From: Wyeomyia smithii | Lineage: Eukaryota; Arthropoda; Insecta; Diptera; Culicidae | Assembly: GCF_029784165.1 (NCBI RefSeq) | Contig: NC_073695.1 | Location: 248,991,589-249,055,588, forward strand | Direction: 5' to 3' | Length of the DNA stretch: 64,000 nt | Shown: positions 1-11,000 of the stretch, piece after piece | How the letters are laid out: every line of letters starts with the position of its first letter | How positions within the stretch are numbered: the first letter of the stretch is position 1 | Program-made: the position numbers and the translations under genes | The notes under the pieces: generated by a model | Database searches by the model: none | What the model was told of the DNA's origin: nothing | The model's input: the letters and a program-made list of their open reading frames with translations, nothing else

Positions 1-105
1 GACGACTTCGAGACTATTTGAGGGCGGCTCACGGGATACAGCGCTTAGTTTGCAGTTACCAAGAATATAACATGTAGAAGCGAACTACTCAATACTGGGT
101 CACCA

Positions 106-213
106 ACTTCACTGAAAATTTCGCGGTGGTGTTATTTTTTGATCAAAAGATATGGGCCTTCAACCATATCTTTTGATCAAAAAATAACACCACCGCAAAA
201 TTTTCAGTGAAGT
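106..213. repeat. Near-perfect 50-bp inverted repeat (hairpin)
   Basis: Arms 106-155 and 164-213 are reverse complements with one mismatch and are separated by an 8-base loop (GCCTTCAA). The arms carry GCGGTGGTG beside an AT-rich TTGATCAAAA stretch. Folded RNA would be a long stem of pre-miRNA-like size, but long foldback MITE tips look the same. I see no target-site duplication. Seen directly; function unknown. Confidence 0.9.
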
Positions 214-1863
214 TTCGAAATTTCGTCAAGAGTACTTGTGATTTTTTTTCAGATTTTTCAGTGCCCCAGAACATAGATTTTAAACATATTATTTTAAATA
301 GTCACTATTGAAAAAATGTTCTTTTCTCCAAAAAAAATATTTTCGTAAACTACAACTTAGGATGCATCTGCTGTGAAAATTTAATCAAATTCGATGCAAT
401 ATTTTTAAAGCTATGTCTGTTTAAAAACAATTTTGACCTAAATTTCAAATGACAATAACAACTTGAAAGCTTACTCAAATTCAATAAAAATTGGAAAATC
501 AACTTCCCGAGTGAAACTCTTGAAGTTTTTAACACTTATTTGAAAAAATTAGACATCGCGATTTTAGTGATCCGTTTCACGAATTCTGACCCTACTATCA
601 GGTACTGTATAACGTAGGATCCCGAGAGTAAATTTGCTACGCGGAACCAGACACAACACTTCTCCCTCTTATCAAAAAGTACCACTGAGTAAAATACGAA
701 TTTTATGAACTCTTATCTAATAGTTGATTTTTGAAAACAATAACAGAGAAACTCGTAACCTTAAGGTTACAAGCGAATGGCCATTTTTTCTCTAGCCTAC
801 TATTTGTAGGCATGATCTTGATCTAGTTTAATCGGGAAACCGTGTCATAGATTTTCTATCAGAGCTCATTTCACTTAACTGATTCGTTCGCTGACTTGAA
901 ATCTATAAACAGATAGTGAGTCTGCCTGTTGCCAAACCAGTAGCTGACGCAGAGCAAACAATTAACCCAGAGTGGAACGAAATTCCTTTCCTCAACAGAG
1001 CAGATCCTTAGTTGTATTTTTCTGGGGAATTTTCAGCCTGTAGTTGATCCATCCCTCATAGAGTCCCGTAGATCACATTCGTCGTGCAATTTTTTGTGTT
1101 GAGCTTAAAGTTGAGTTAATGAATAATCAAAGTTCGCAGAGATTTTTTTTTGCTCTGGTACACAGTGGAGCACTTAGAACATCAAACCTGATCAAAATTA
1201 TTTTGTTACTGAGAGTTTTCATGGAAGGTTCGGGGTTGACACTGTTTTGTTCTTTAATCAATCCAAGCACTCAGAAAAATCTGAAGAAGTATTATCATCA
1301 TTGTCCGTGTACGAACATTTCACTCGCAACATTTACGTTGCTTCGGATGAAAAAGTTTGATCGTTTTTCTTGGATTTTGGCCTAGAGCTCATAATCCAGG
1401 AATCCGAATTCAATAGCAACCTGTTGAGAATGTTTCAGAACACTCATTCATTACATGACAAAGGTGTATATTTGGAACTAAAGCAACAACATTGCCGGAA
1501 ACTGAAAATTTTGAACAACAAATTTGATTTTACTCATTTTTTTTTTGCAAAAACAGAAAGCTAAAATCTTATCGATTTGAAGACAAAGATTAACAATTTT
1601 TCTGGATGCTCATGAGCTGTCAAATGATTCAGTAGGTATCACACGACAAAATGAGACTATGCAGAATACGGTTGATAAACTTTTGCTTTCTTGACTTTTG
1701 ATCAGGTTTTTACTTGATTTACTCCTATGTGTGGTATTGTATTTTGAAGGCATGATTGTTATATAGTACTTGGTAGAAAAAATTCTATTTTTTTTTCCAA
1801 CAGTCATGTTTCTAGAATAATTAGATTTGCCCCGCTTTACTCTGTGTCTCAGTACTGGGTACA
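214..1863. other. AT-rich non-coding DNA
   Basis: Only short open frames with low-complexity translations occur here. I see no conserved domain, splice-bounded exon or RNA gene. Confidence 0.6.
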
Positions 1864-1865
1864 TA

Positions 1866-2245
1866 TCGTCAGTTGAATTAAAAACTGGCACAACTCAAAA
1901 TTTTGTAGTTTTGAGTTATTGATGGCAAACTATGCCAAATACTATGAAGTTTCATCTCACAAAAACCCGTTTCAAAATTCACAATATTTCCAGAAATATA
2001 AGTAGATGTGCCTTTATTGCACAAATCCAAAATATCCCTAAAAAGTCAGAAAAATGAGGTTACAATTCTTATAACTAGCTTATTACATGCACATGATAGA
2101 CCCAAACAAGTTCAATAAAAATGGAAGTCCTAAAATTGGAATTTTTCACGAAAATAAAAAAAGAAATTTTTGACGCAAATTTTCAAACGCTTTTTTCTCG
2201 AAACTATGAATTTTGAGTTGTGCCAGTATTGAATTCAACTGACGA
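1866..2245. mobile_element. MITE with about 49-bp terminal inverted repeats and TA target duplication
   Basis: The left end TCGTCAGTTGAATT and the right end AATTCAACTGACGA are inverted repeats that continue inward through ACTGGCACAACTCAAAATT with a few mismatches. TA dinucleotides flank both ends (1864-1865, 2246-2247). At 380 bp with no ORF, it fits a non-autonomous Tc1/mariner-type MITE. The family name is unknown to me. Confidence 0.8.
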
Positions 2246-2379
2246 TATATTCGTTATCGTTGATAAAAGTTAAAAAAAGTTTAAATTTAAAATCATTCTA
2301 TAAGCAATAATGTCATCTATTAAACAATGAAATTAAAAAAAAATTAACTGAATATTTTTACTCTTATAATTTCTCACTG

Positions 2380-2930
2380 CAAAAGTGAACCGACCATATC
2401 ACCGGAGTCTAAATCCAAGTCCCCACTGGTTACGGAACACACCGGTAGGTACAGCAAACAAACACCAGCTAGGATATGCGAGAGAGCGCGAGAAAAAAAA
2501 AACAAATCCACAACGCAGCGCAACCCCGAAAGCACACCCTGGAATTCCGGGCGCTGTGCGGAAAAGCCGAAAGTAAACATTACCATACGACGACGTTGTG
2601 CACGTCGATGACTCTTGCGAGGCCAGTCGCCCGGTCGCACGTAAGCAAATATTCCGCCGCGGTTTAACTGAGCGCACCTCTCAAATGCCAATGCACTTTG
2701 GCTAGCGCTGTTTTTCGAACGGTTCTACTCTCTCTCTTTTTTTTTCGTGTAGTCCTACCCACATTTACCGAAGCTTCCGGTGTGGGAAGCACTGGAACAG
2801 CTCGGCTCCGCAGCGCTTCCGTTAGCACACTATACTGTCGCAAAGCCAATCAGTTCAACGCTGCTGGCTTCGGTTCGTGTATATGAGCAAATTTAGCGTC
2901 AGCTGCAATGAGTTGAAAAGTTAGATGGTT
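2380..2930. promoter_or_regulatory. GC-richer island, possible promoter or 5' exon
   Basis: This block is clearly richer in GC and CpG than its AT-rich surroundings and contains no obvious repeat. It includes pyrimidine tracts and an arthropod initiator-like TCAGTT at 2850-2855. Overlapping short ORFs on both strands look like composition effects rather than genes. It may be a promoter or 5' UTR of an unseen gene; this is inference from composition only. Confidence 0.2.
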
Positions 2931-5900
2931 TGTTCAATATGGGTTTGTTGACAGTGGCTTTCCTCTCCACGTTTTTTTTTTATTTTGGGTTGCTTAAACG
3001 TGGGTGGGAAATAAAACGAATTGGGTTACTGTATGATGGAAACGCGTGGTTGTTCAGTCGACTACTAACGTACGGTTATCCAGTGGAGTTGGGAGGTACT
3101 TTGTAAATACATCAACCGAAACTACTTCTACGAAGAAGCAAATCTAATTATTTGATGACCACTTTGATGTTTGCAGGGTCTCTTTGAACTAAACAAATCA
3201 ATAATGTAAAGGTTTACTCTATTTCCTCAAAGCTGTCATCAGCGCTGATGGAGATTAATTTGTTTTTCTCACCACTCAGTGCTTTCGATGGGAATTTGGT
3301 GTACAAAGCTTTAGGAAATGCGATTACACGTAATCGTACCTGCACAAGCACTTGACACTATTGAACGGTAATTAATTCCACGATAAAACAGTTTCCTGCG
3401 CGTACACCCGGCATAGAGGAACAAGGGATGAAGCAAATCGCCAAACCACTATCTCGCAAATAGGATCACTAGAAAAGTTCACCAAAAACTGTGCCGATCA
3501 GCCGGGAGCGCATGTTGTGGCTTGTCTGTGTATGCGCGTGCTTGGTTTCAATTTTATCGGGGATTTTCGTGTTTGGCCATGTGAGTTTGGCATTTTGCAG
3601 GGCACGACTCTGTCGATCTGGTGCTGCAAAATCACCTGAAATTGATTCGCTGAATTTCGGTTGATTACAGAAATTTGAGGACCACGGAGGTGAGACTGCG
3701 GAAGGGGGCGGAAACTCGATGCCAAGCTAATCTTGGGCGAGTGTTTCAAACATGAATTGGGGCAGCCTTCTACTGGGGCGCTGTGTGCGTCATTGCAAAA
3801 AATATTGAATTTTCCCGAAAGGATAGATGTAGTTCGATTGTTTCGTGAACAATGATTATAAACTAACTGTTGATAAAATTTGTAAAGTTTCACCTAATAC
3901 TCGAATCCCCGTTGCACTGAATAATTAAACTGCAGCCAGCAAAATTTTACACGTACCAAAAGTGAAAGGATAAAAAGGTATATTACGTGAAATTTGCATT
4001 AGAATATTATTTTATCTAAACTACAATATTTCACAATTGGTAACAGTCCACATCAGTTTACGCTTTTCAAAAGGTGTTATCTAACAAAGCAACAGAAATG
4101 GTTTAGACTTGACACGGACGCAACCAGTTGAGCTAGAGGTAAATCAATAATTAATACTACTAATCAATTATCATCCTGATGCTAACAGCTTCGTGCGAGT
4201 TTTACACTCAAGTAGAGCGCATTGTGGGTGGGTGGCAGTGCGACCCGGGGGCATCCTCTAGACTGATTGCGCACCACTGATTGTAAGACACAGAAATTAA
4301 TTGCCCCGGGACAGGATTTGCTGTATGATGGCTATCATGTCAAAGATGTCTTGCTGGTGCTGATATTGACGAAATGTCATAGAAGAACCGGCATGCAAAC
4401 GCATCTTCTCCGATGGCACGATGATCGTCGTCGTCGTTCCGGTTGATGGAACCAAACTAATTGATTTCGAGTGCAATACCGTATATCACTGGCAGAAGAT
4501 TTATCACCTCAATGGTTATCGAGATCTATATCAATTTATTTCGAACCAAATGAATGTCGGATGTCAGATGTGCAGCATCGGAACATGTGGACTAAGTTAG
4601 TGTCACAGTGTCACATCGAAACTAGTTTTATCATGATACCGCAAGTTAATTGACTTTAATTTTTTCCCTCTTCAAGTGCCATCGTACACTTTCGGTTACC
4701 AATTACGATTGTAATCGATTCCACTTCTAGTAGGTAACCCTTGCGCCAACTGTGAGTACAGAGTGCCACCACACATAATTGGTCATTCAAGCTACTCGCA
4801 GTTAGTTCAACCGCGGCCGTTTGGTTATCATTCGGTGCGGTCAACATGGCTGCCAGTCAACACCATCAAGCTAAATGCCATAACGATGGTGTACTCATCC
4901 GAAGTATTCGCGCGTGCGATCCAATTACCGTTCATAACCTATTGCATTATTCAGCAAATGCTTCTATTGTAAGCGCGGATGGGACACTTTCGCCAACCGT
5001 CGTCGCAGAGCCATAGCCCCGAAGGCGAAGGTGCCATCTAGAAGGATAGAATGAGGCCTGGATTGGCTTATGGACTCAGATGGGCGTGCGATGGTAAGCA
5101 GCGAACATTACCGTCAATTCATTCGGCGACGACAACGACGCTATCGTATACAATAACCACAAGCGATGCGATGGTTATGGAGTTTGGTTGGGGGTGTAAT
5201 GCTTATAGGAAATGACCCGTTTTCCCTGCCTAGAGTAGGCCCCAAGACAATCTTGTTTACACGCAAATGTTGTTGGATGGTGCGAAACTACATTAATATT
5301 GTACGAAATTGGTGCAACTTTGGACTAAGTTTAAATCCTAGATAACGAATGTGTCTCACGCATCACTTGTGTATTGATACAATCATGCTTTTATCGTGTT
5401 TTGGCCGATAAATATCGCTAAAATAATGAAATCCGAAAGAATAAAAAGTTATGATGATTTTCTCAAATGACGTTTTAGCTCTACGTAAAGTCTTATCAAT
5501 ATAAGCTATTTTTCGGTGCTTTGGTAATTAGTTTAACACTTTGTTTATGAACCAATCACATGGTTTAAGTTATGAGGGCTTCGAATTCATGGAAAGTTGT
5601 CAGTTTTCACATTCAATAAAATCGTCAAATCGTCCACTTGAAATGTGGATGGCCCCTAGATGAAAATTAAATTTTTTGAGCATCTATTAAACTTTACTCA
5701 GCTCTCCTAAATTATCACAAATTACCCAAAAACATTCAATTTTGAATAAATGCAATGATTTTTTGGCATATTGATATTTGTTCAATCCGATTTAATTGTT
5801 TTCTGACGAAGTTAGTGACATTTTTCGAAAATTTACAAAATTGTCTCAACCATTCAAGGGTTTGTCTTGACAGGCACGTGAATCTCGTAGAATGTCTTCG

Positions 5901-6404
5901 AATAACACGTAAACATTATCTAGTGTTATAAGATTGTTACTTTTCATCGTGAATTTTAAAGTTATCAATTTCACGCCCATACACGGTATACTCACATAGA
6001 TAACAACTAGATTATACTGTTCAGCTGACTGTCAGTTCGTGCTCGTCTTCCAGCCAAGAGTTATTGACCGCAAAAACAATAAACATTTGATATTCCGTGT
6101 TTGATCAAAATTGTCGTACGTTACTTTATTTGCTGATATTTCGCAATGGTTTTTGCTAACCACATGTGCATAATGGAAGCGAACAGTTTTGCAAAAATGC
6201 TTGAGGACACAATCCCAGTTCACATTGAAGATGATGCCATTAAAGTTTGAGTGCACGATTTGCCGATGCAGGTTGAATCGAACGTGATCCGTACGCAAAT
6301 GGAGGCACACGGAAAAGGTGTATCACCCAGATACAAATAATGGAAAAAATTATTTGTTGCTGTTAACAGCAGCGTATGCATTTCGCGAATGCGCTTGCAC
6401 TGAT
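2931..6404. other. Intergenic or intronic DNA without recognisable gene
   Basis: No ORF with a recognisable domain, no clear TIR pair and no RNA gene were found. Parts (3480-3800, 4200-5230) are mixed in composition and look like single-copy DNA; the rest is AT-rich. Confidence 0.5.
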
Positions 6405-6515
6405 CAATTCCTAACTATGTGAACTTTGATTTTTTCAGACTTTTTCTGAGTCGAGTTTCTTATACCGGCCAGAAAGCAACATGCCAATATTGCGGTGAAG
6501 AAATGACTTTTTGCG
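6405..6515. repeat. Dispersed repeat, copy A (direct partner at 13615-13720)
   Basis: The stretch with CTATGTGAACTTTGATTTTTT, then TGAGTCGAGTTTC and CGGCCAGAAAGCAA, recurs in the same orientation near 13.6 kb with scattered substitutions. It is an interspersed repeat of unknown family. Confidence 0.7.
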
Positions 6516-6619
6516 AATGAGAGTTTCCTGGGAAGGCTTCAATCATGTGTCTCTCTGGCCTGTTTTATCATAAGATGGGCCCATTTTGAAAATAGAAGGT
6601 CATGTTGAAGTGTTCAAGA

Positions 6620-8275
6620 AAGCGTAGGGGTAAGGAGCTTATCAAATATGTTTTTAGGTGATAGACATGGTAACACGGCTTTAGAGAAGTGCGCACTATT
6701 TGCCCAACACTTCCAGCAGATTTTCCGTAGCTTTACTGCTACAGAGATAAGCTCAGCTCTCGATTGTATTCCCAGAGACGTAATTGACTATAGCCCATTC
6801 CTGATACCCAACCCATTCCTGAAGTAGAAGCTGCAATAGAGAAAATGAAGTCCTCTTTCGCTCCTAGCCCTGATGGCATACCTTCCTGCGTTTTGAAAAA
6901 ATGTACAGCTGTTTTTCTTCGTCCGCTTAATCTACTATTCAACTTGTCGCTTAGGCGATGTGCTTTTCCTACCAGTTGGAAATTGTCGGTTATGTTCCCT
7001 GTTCACGAAAAAGGTGACAAACGCGATATACAGAATTACCGAGGTATTATTTCTCTTTGCGCTTGTTCAAAAGTATTCGAAATTATAATTTACAACGCAC
7101 TCATCTCGTACAATTTACTACTACATGCATACAGAACATGACTGAAGGTGCCCAAATCGACGTAGTGTATACTGATTTAAAAGCTGCGTTTGATCGCGTT
7201 GACCATGGTATCCTGCTCGCCAAGTTGGAGAAATTAGAAGCTGCTTCCGCTCTCGTGCAATGGCTGAGGTCATACTTGGTAAATCGAACGCTGTACGTTA
7301 AAATCGGATCACAACATTCTTCACACTTTTCGAATCTATCGGGCGTTCCGCAGGGCAGTAATTTAGGACCACTGCTCTTTGCACTGTTCATAAATGACGC
7401 ATCCTTATTACTGCCAAAACCAAGCCGTATGTTTTTTGCGGACGATGTCAAGTTAATGCGGATTAAACGAGATATCGCAGACTGTCACGAACTCCAGCGG
7501 CTCATCGACACTTTTTATAAGTGGTGTACCAACAACCTGCTGGCAATTAGTATCCAGGAATGTTGCGTAATCTCTTTCCACAGATAAAATGATCCTATAA
7601 CTTTCAGCTACACCATGTTTGACCAAACATTAACGAAAGTTAACCAGGTTCGAGACTTGGGTGTTACTTTAGACGCATCGCTATCATTCAGGGCGCACTA
7701 CAACGAGATTATTGCAAAGGCGAATCGACAACTTTGTTTTTGAGGATTTATTTTTAAGATAGCATCGGAATTCCGCGATCCACTGTGCCTTCGTTCACTG
7801 TTCATCTCCCTGGTCCGTTCTGTTCTTGAAACAAACTCCGTAGTGTGGTGTCCATTCAACGCAAATTGGATAACAAAAATTGAAGCCGTGCAACGGAAGT
7901 TCGTACGTTACGCCCTACGTTTTCTGCCATGGCAAAATCCGCAGTAGCTACCGGAGTATTCGGATCGTTGCCGACTTTCAGGTATGGAAACACTGCATAA
8001 AGGTTGTTTTGATGCACAGGCTACCTTTGTATTCAAAATTCTGACCGGTGAGATTGACGCCCCAGACTTCTACAGCGATTAGATTTATATGCTCCGGAAA
8101 GATCATTAAGACGATGGAATTTTCTTTCTCTGCCCCAGCGTAATGCATCTTATGGACAACATGATCCCATTCGCTTTATGTCAGCAAGCTTCAACACCGT
8201 TGCAGCCTCATTTGACTTTAACATGTCGGTAAATATGTTTAAGCAACTTCTCCGTAGTCGACAAGCATAAACTTT
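6620..8275 (+). pseudogene. Degenerate Jockey/CR1-like LINE ORF2 (reverse transcriptase)
   Basis: Translated fragments match the reverse-transcriptase part of a Jockey-group non-LTR element. A degenerate upstream segment (about 6650-6840) is followed by the finger region with SPDGIPS and NYRGIISL. Then come motif A YTDLKAAFDRVDH (about 7168-7206), motif B SGVPQGSNLGPLLF (about 7339-7380) and a catalytic box reading FADDVKL (about 7435-7455). The C-terminal connection domain is readable to about 7950 (DLGVTLDASLSF, FRDPLCLRSL, IEAVQRKFVRYALRFLPWQNP) but is broken by stops at about 7585, 7741 and 7946 and by frameshifts. The endonuclease domain and ORF1 are absent (5' truncation). It is dead as an autonomous element. 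The Jockey/CR1 assignment comes from motif style and is not verified by search. Confidence 0.85.
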
Positions 8276-8388
8276 CCTCAAGAGTGATTTTTATTATGTG
8301 TACTGTACATACTAGATTTAGTTTATCATTAAGACCACCTATATGTCAGATGATGTGATTTTAAACAAATAAACAAACAAATAAACAA
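8276..8388 (+). mobile_element. 3' end and short-repeat tail of the LINE
   Basis: After the last readable codons the sequence runs through a short AT-rich 3' UTR and ends in an AAACAAAT-type repeat at about 8365-8388. Simple-repeat tails of this kind mark the 3' end of many non-LTR elements. Confidence 0.7.
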
Positions 8389-9182
8389 AACGGACGTTGT
8401 AGCCTTACGGCTAAGCAGCTCCGTTTCGAGCTTACTGCTTTATTATACCGAGCTAATTTCCCTTTTATCAACATCGCCAATTGAATGAATGTTCCTCTGA
8501 ACAGTTACACTGGCCAGCACAGGTGTAGCCCTAGATCTGAAACCGGAAAAAATGAAACATTTTTTCAGAGAAATAAATGAGTTTTCTCATGAACATAAAG
8601 TTGAAGCGACGAACCCGGCGAGCAATCACTATGCAAACTCTTACATGAATTGACGTGTTTTGGTAATGGCTAGGGGCACCAAAATCCACAGAAATGGTTA
8701 AAAAGCCATAATCTTTCTAGGGCAGCTATTTTGAGCTTTAAGGCAGTAGTTCTTTTCGCTTTTGTCGACCAGTGTTATTATTATGAAGTCTTATACTTCG
8801 TTCCTCGTGTCAATATCGCTAATTACAATTCCCCAGAGAAGACTAATACTCGGTCAGTTTTACTAAATAGACACATTTCGTTAAGAGGAGTCTCAAAGAA
8901 AGCTCGTTCTTCATGCCAATACCGATCAGCAATAACAATTGCCTGAAAAGGACTACTATACGTCAGGGCAGTTTTTTTAATTACACAGCGCAACAATTTT
9001 TTTCTTTGACTTTTTTGTGAAATTTGTTTATGTTTGTGCCTATCAATGATAAAGCATCTAAACGGTTTATTTGATCGGTATGTTGTCTCCATCAAAGTTG
9101 AAGATTTTGTCCTTCAGAGAATAATATACACTGTTGGAAGCTTTTTAAAATAAATTAAGTTTTTTTTTGACAAACTCTAATA
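8389..9182. other. Non-coding DNA with a fragment of the 'aaacggttt...tgatcggt' repeat
   Basis: No gene is seen. Around 9058-9110 the phrase AAACGGTTTATTTGATCGGTAT appears; it matches copies near 10.44 and (inverted) 10.92 kb. Confidence 0.5.
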
Positions 9183-9396
9183 TTTTTTCCGAACTAAATT
9201 TCTATTTTTAACAACGGCTTTTACCCGTTAACACACAAGTTCATTAAGCAGACAGTATGTGCAGTAGGGAAAGCGAAAAATGAGCGAACTGGATATATGA
9301 TACAGATTTGGAAAAATATACCGCATCCCGACGGGACTTGAACCCGCAATCTCCCTGTCTCCGGCATGCTGTTTTGACCAATTAAACTACGGGGGA
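9183..9396 (-). mobile_element. tRNA-derived SINE-like element
   Basis: Read on the minus strand, about 75 nt at the 5' end (9396 to 9322) resemble a tRNA: a D-arm GTTT...AAAC, and a T-arm GCGGG-TTCAAGT-CCCGT with full pairing including one wobble. The acceptor stem pairs at only about five of seven positions and no convincing anticodon stem forms, so this is a SINE head rather than a working tRNA. The body running to 9183 is repeated at 9640-9782. No typical tail or target duplication is evident. Confidence 0.65.
9334..9389 (-). promoter_or_regulatory. RNA polymerase III A box and B box
   Basis: The minus strand carries TAGTTTAATTGG at 9389-9378 (A box, close to TRGYNNARNNGG) and GGTTCAAGTCC at 9344-9334 (a full match to the B box GGTTCRANTCC), with tRNA-like spacing. 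Both internal promoter elements of the SINE head are therefore intact. Confidence 0.75.
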
Positions 9397-9639
9397 CGGT
9401 GGTACTGTTCCACAATTTCTATCGTATCGAATTCCACTGCAGACTTATTCTATTGCTCATCCCTAACTACACACACTGCTGTGCAAGCGTTATTTATAGA
9501 CTGAAGGGAATGTCTCATCAGACACAGAAGAGGCATTCGATGCTGATAACTCTTATATACCTGTGTGGTCGAGACCAAAGTCAGTCTGAGTCGTGCTTGC
9601 AAGTGCGACACAACAACGGAAGGGGCTTTGTAGAGGCTA

Positions 9640-9862
9640 AATTTTTCGAACTAAATTTCTATTTTTAACAACGGTTTTTACCGTTTTTACGGTTAACACA
9701 CAAGTTCATTAAGCAGACAGTGTGCGCAGTAGGGAAAACGAAAAATAAGCGAACTGGAAATATGGTACAGATTTGAAATGCGGTATATTTTTCGAAATCT
9801 GTATCATATTTCCAGTTCGCTTATTTTTCGCTTTAACTACTGCACATACTGTCTGCTCCAAG
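9640..9862. repeat. Headless SINE copy fused to its own inverted copy (palindrome)
   Basis: 9640-9782 repeats the body of the SINE at 9183-9326. About 9780-9862 then returns as its reverse complement (CTGTATCATATTTCCAGTTCGC against GCGAACTGGAAATATGGTACAG). The result is a hairpin with arms of about 65 bp and few mismatches. The tRNA head is missing at the junction. Confidence 0.8.
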
Positions 9863-10359
9863 TTAAGTTAACTATTTTCGGTTAGCTTAAAATGTGTAGT
9901 GTTTATATAAAATATCAGAATACTGAAAAATAAGTTTTTTTGAGTTATTAATATTACAATTATATTATTGGGTTGTTTTCAACAAGAAAATCTTTTTGTC
10001 TCCTGATGTATATTTTTTCTGAAAGGACAAAACTACTGTCAACAACTTTGTTGAAGAAGTTCTACAAATCAACTGAAACGTCCTGGCTTTAATTTTTTTT
10101 CTGGAAAATTTTGACTTTTTTGTTTCTTATTTCTTCATGATCGAACAGTCATCAATGTTTAGCTATATTTTCGCATTTTTTATGGAAAAAGCCAGATTTA
10201 GAAAAATGACCTTTGTTCAATAATTATTTCTTTTTGTTACCTTTTTTTTAAACCAAAAAAAAAATCAGTGGTTAAAAATTTTGGTGTTTTTCATTTTGTC
10301 GACCATGTTTGTATAAGCAAAAGCTGCCATTTTATGCCATTGGTTCAATTTTTTGGAAC

Positions 10360-10995
10360 ACAATTCATCTCTAGGAAGCTATTGAAAAATGCTATTTTGA
10401 AAAGTTATTGATGATTACAAAGATTTATAGATCAAAAACGGTTTGTTTGATCGGTATGATGTCTTTGGCAAAGTTGTAGATAACAATTTTGTTTTTTCAA
10501 AAAAAAATACACAAATTTTTTTATTTGAAAAATAGTTAAAAGAAAAATTAAAACTAATTATTTAAATAAAGCTCATTTTGTAAACATTTGATTTTTTTTA
10601 TTAAAAGCTACGAAAGATAACCTAAACAATGAAACTGGTCTGATCATGGAGAATTCAGTGAAAAAAAAGTTATAATTTTTTGAAAAAAAAAGTTTTTTAA
10701 ATTTTTTTCTCGGGAGGATATTTTTTTTGGAGGGACAAAATTGTTTAAAAATCTACAAATTTGTCGAAGACACTATGCCAATCAATATATTATCAAAATA
10801 TTTTAAATTTCCAATAGAGCACTTCAACTCTCTCTATCATTTTTAATTTTTAAAAAGCTAAACTTTTTTTTCTAATAAAAAAATACTATCTATAACTTTG
10901 TCGAAGACGTCCCACCGATCACACAAACCGTTTTGGCTCTGAAAATATTTGTAATCATCAATACATTCCCAAAATAGCATTTTTCAACACCGTAC
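10360..10995. repeat. Inverted pair of the 'aaacggttt...tgatcggt' repeat
   Basis: A segment at about 10360-10490 (GATGATTACAAAGATTT, AAACGGTTTGTTTGATCGGT, then a GCAAAGTTGTAGAT phrase) returns as its reverse complement at about 10870-10995. The interval is AT-rich and contains another TTTGTCGAAGACA phrase at about 10756. No ORF is present. It may be an old foldback element; family unknown. Confidence 0.7.
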
Positions 10996-11000
10996 TGCAT

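Noticed and set aside
2848..2884. Complete core promoter (initiator plus downstream element)
   Set aside because: The TCAGTT initiator-like hexamer is present but no downstream element lies at the required spacing.
3498..3893. 131-residue minus-strand ORF and a short + frame after TTTTGCAG near 3600
   Set aside because: No recognisable domain; the + frame stops after 17 codons and no partner exon is visible.
9322..9396. Functional tRNA gene on the minus strand
   Set aside because: A and B boxes are good, but the acceptor stem has mismatches, no proper anticodon stem-loop forms and the flanks are repeated; a SINE head explains it better.
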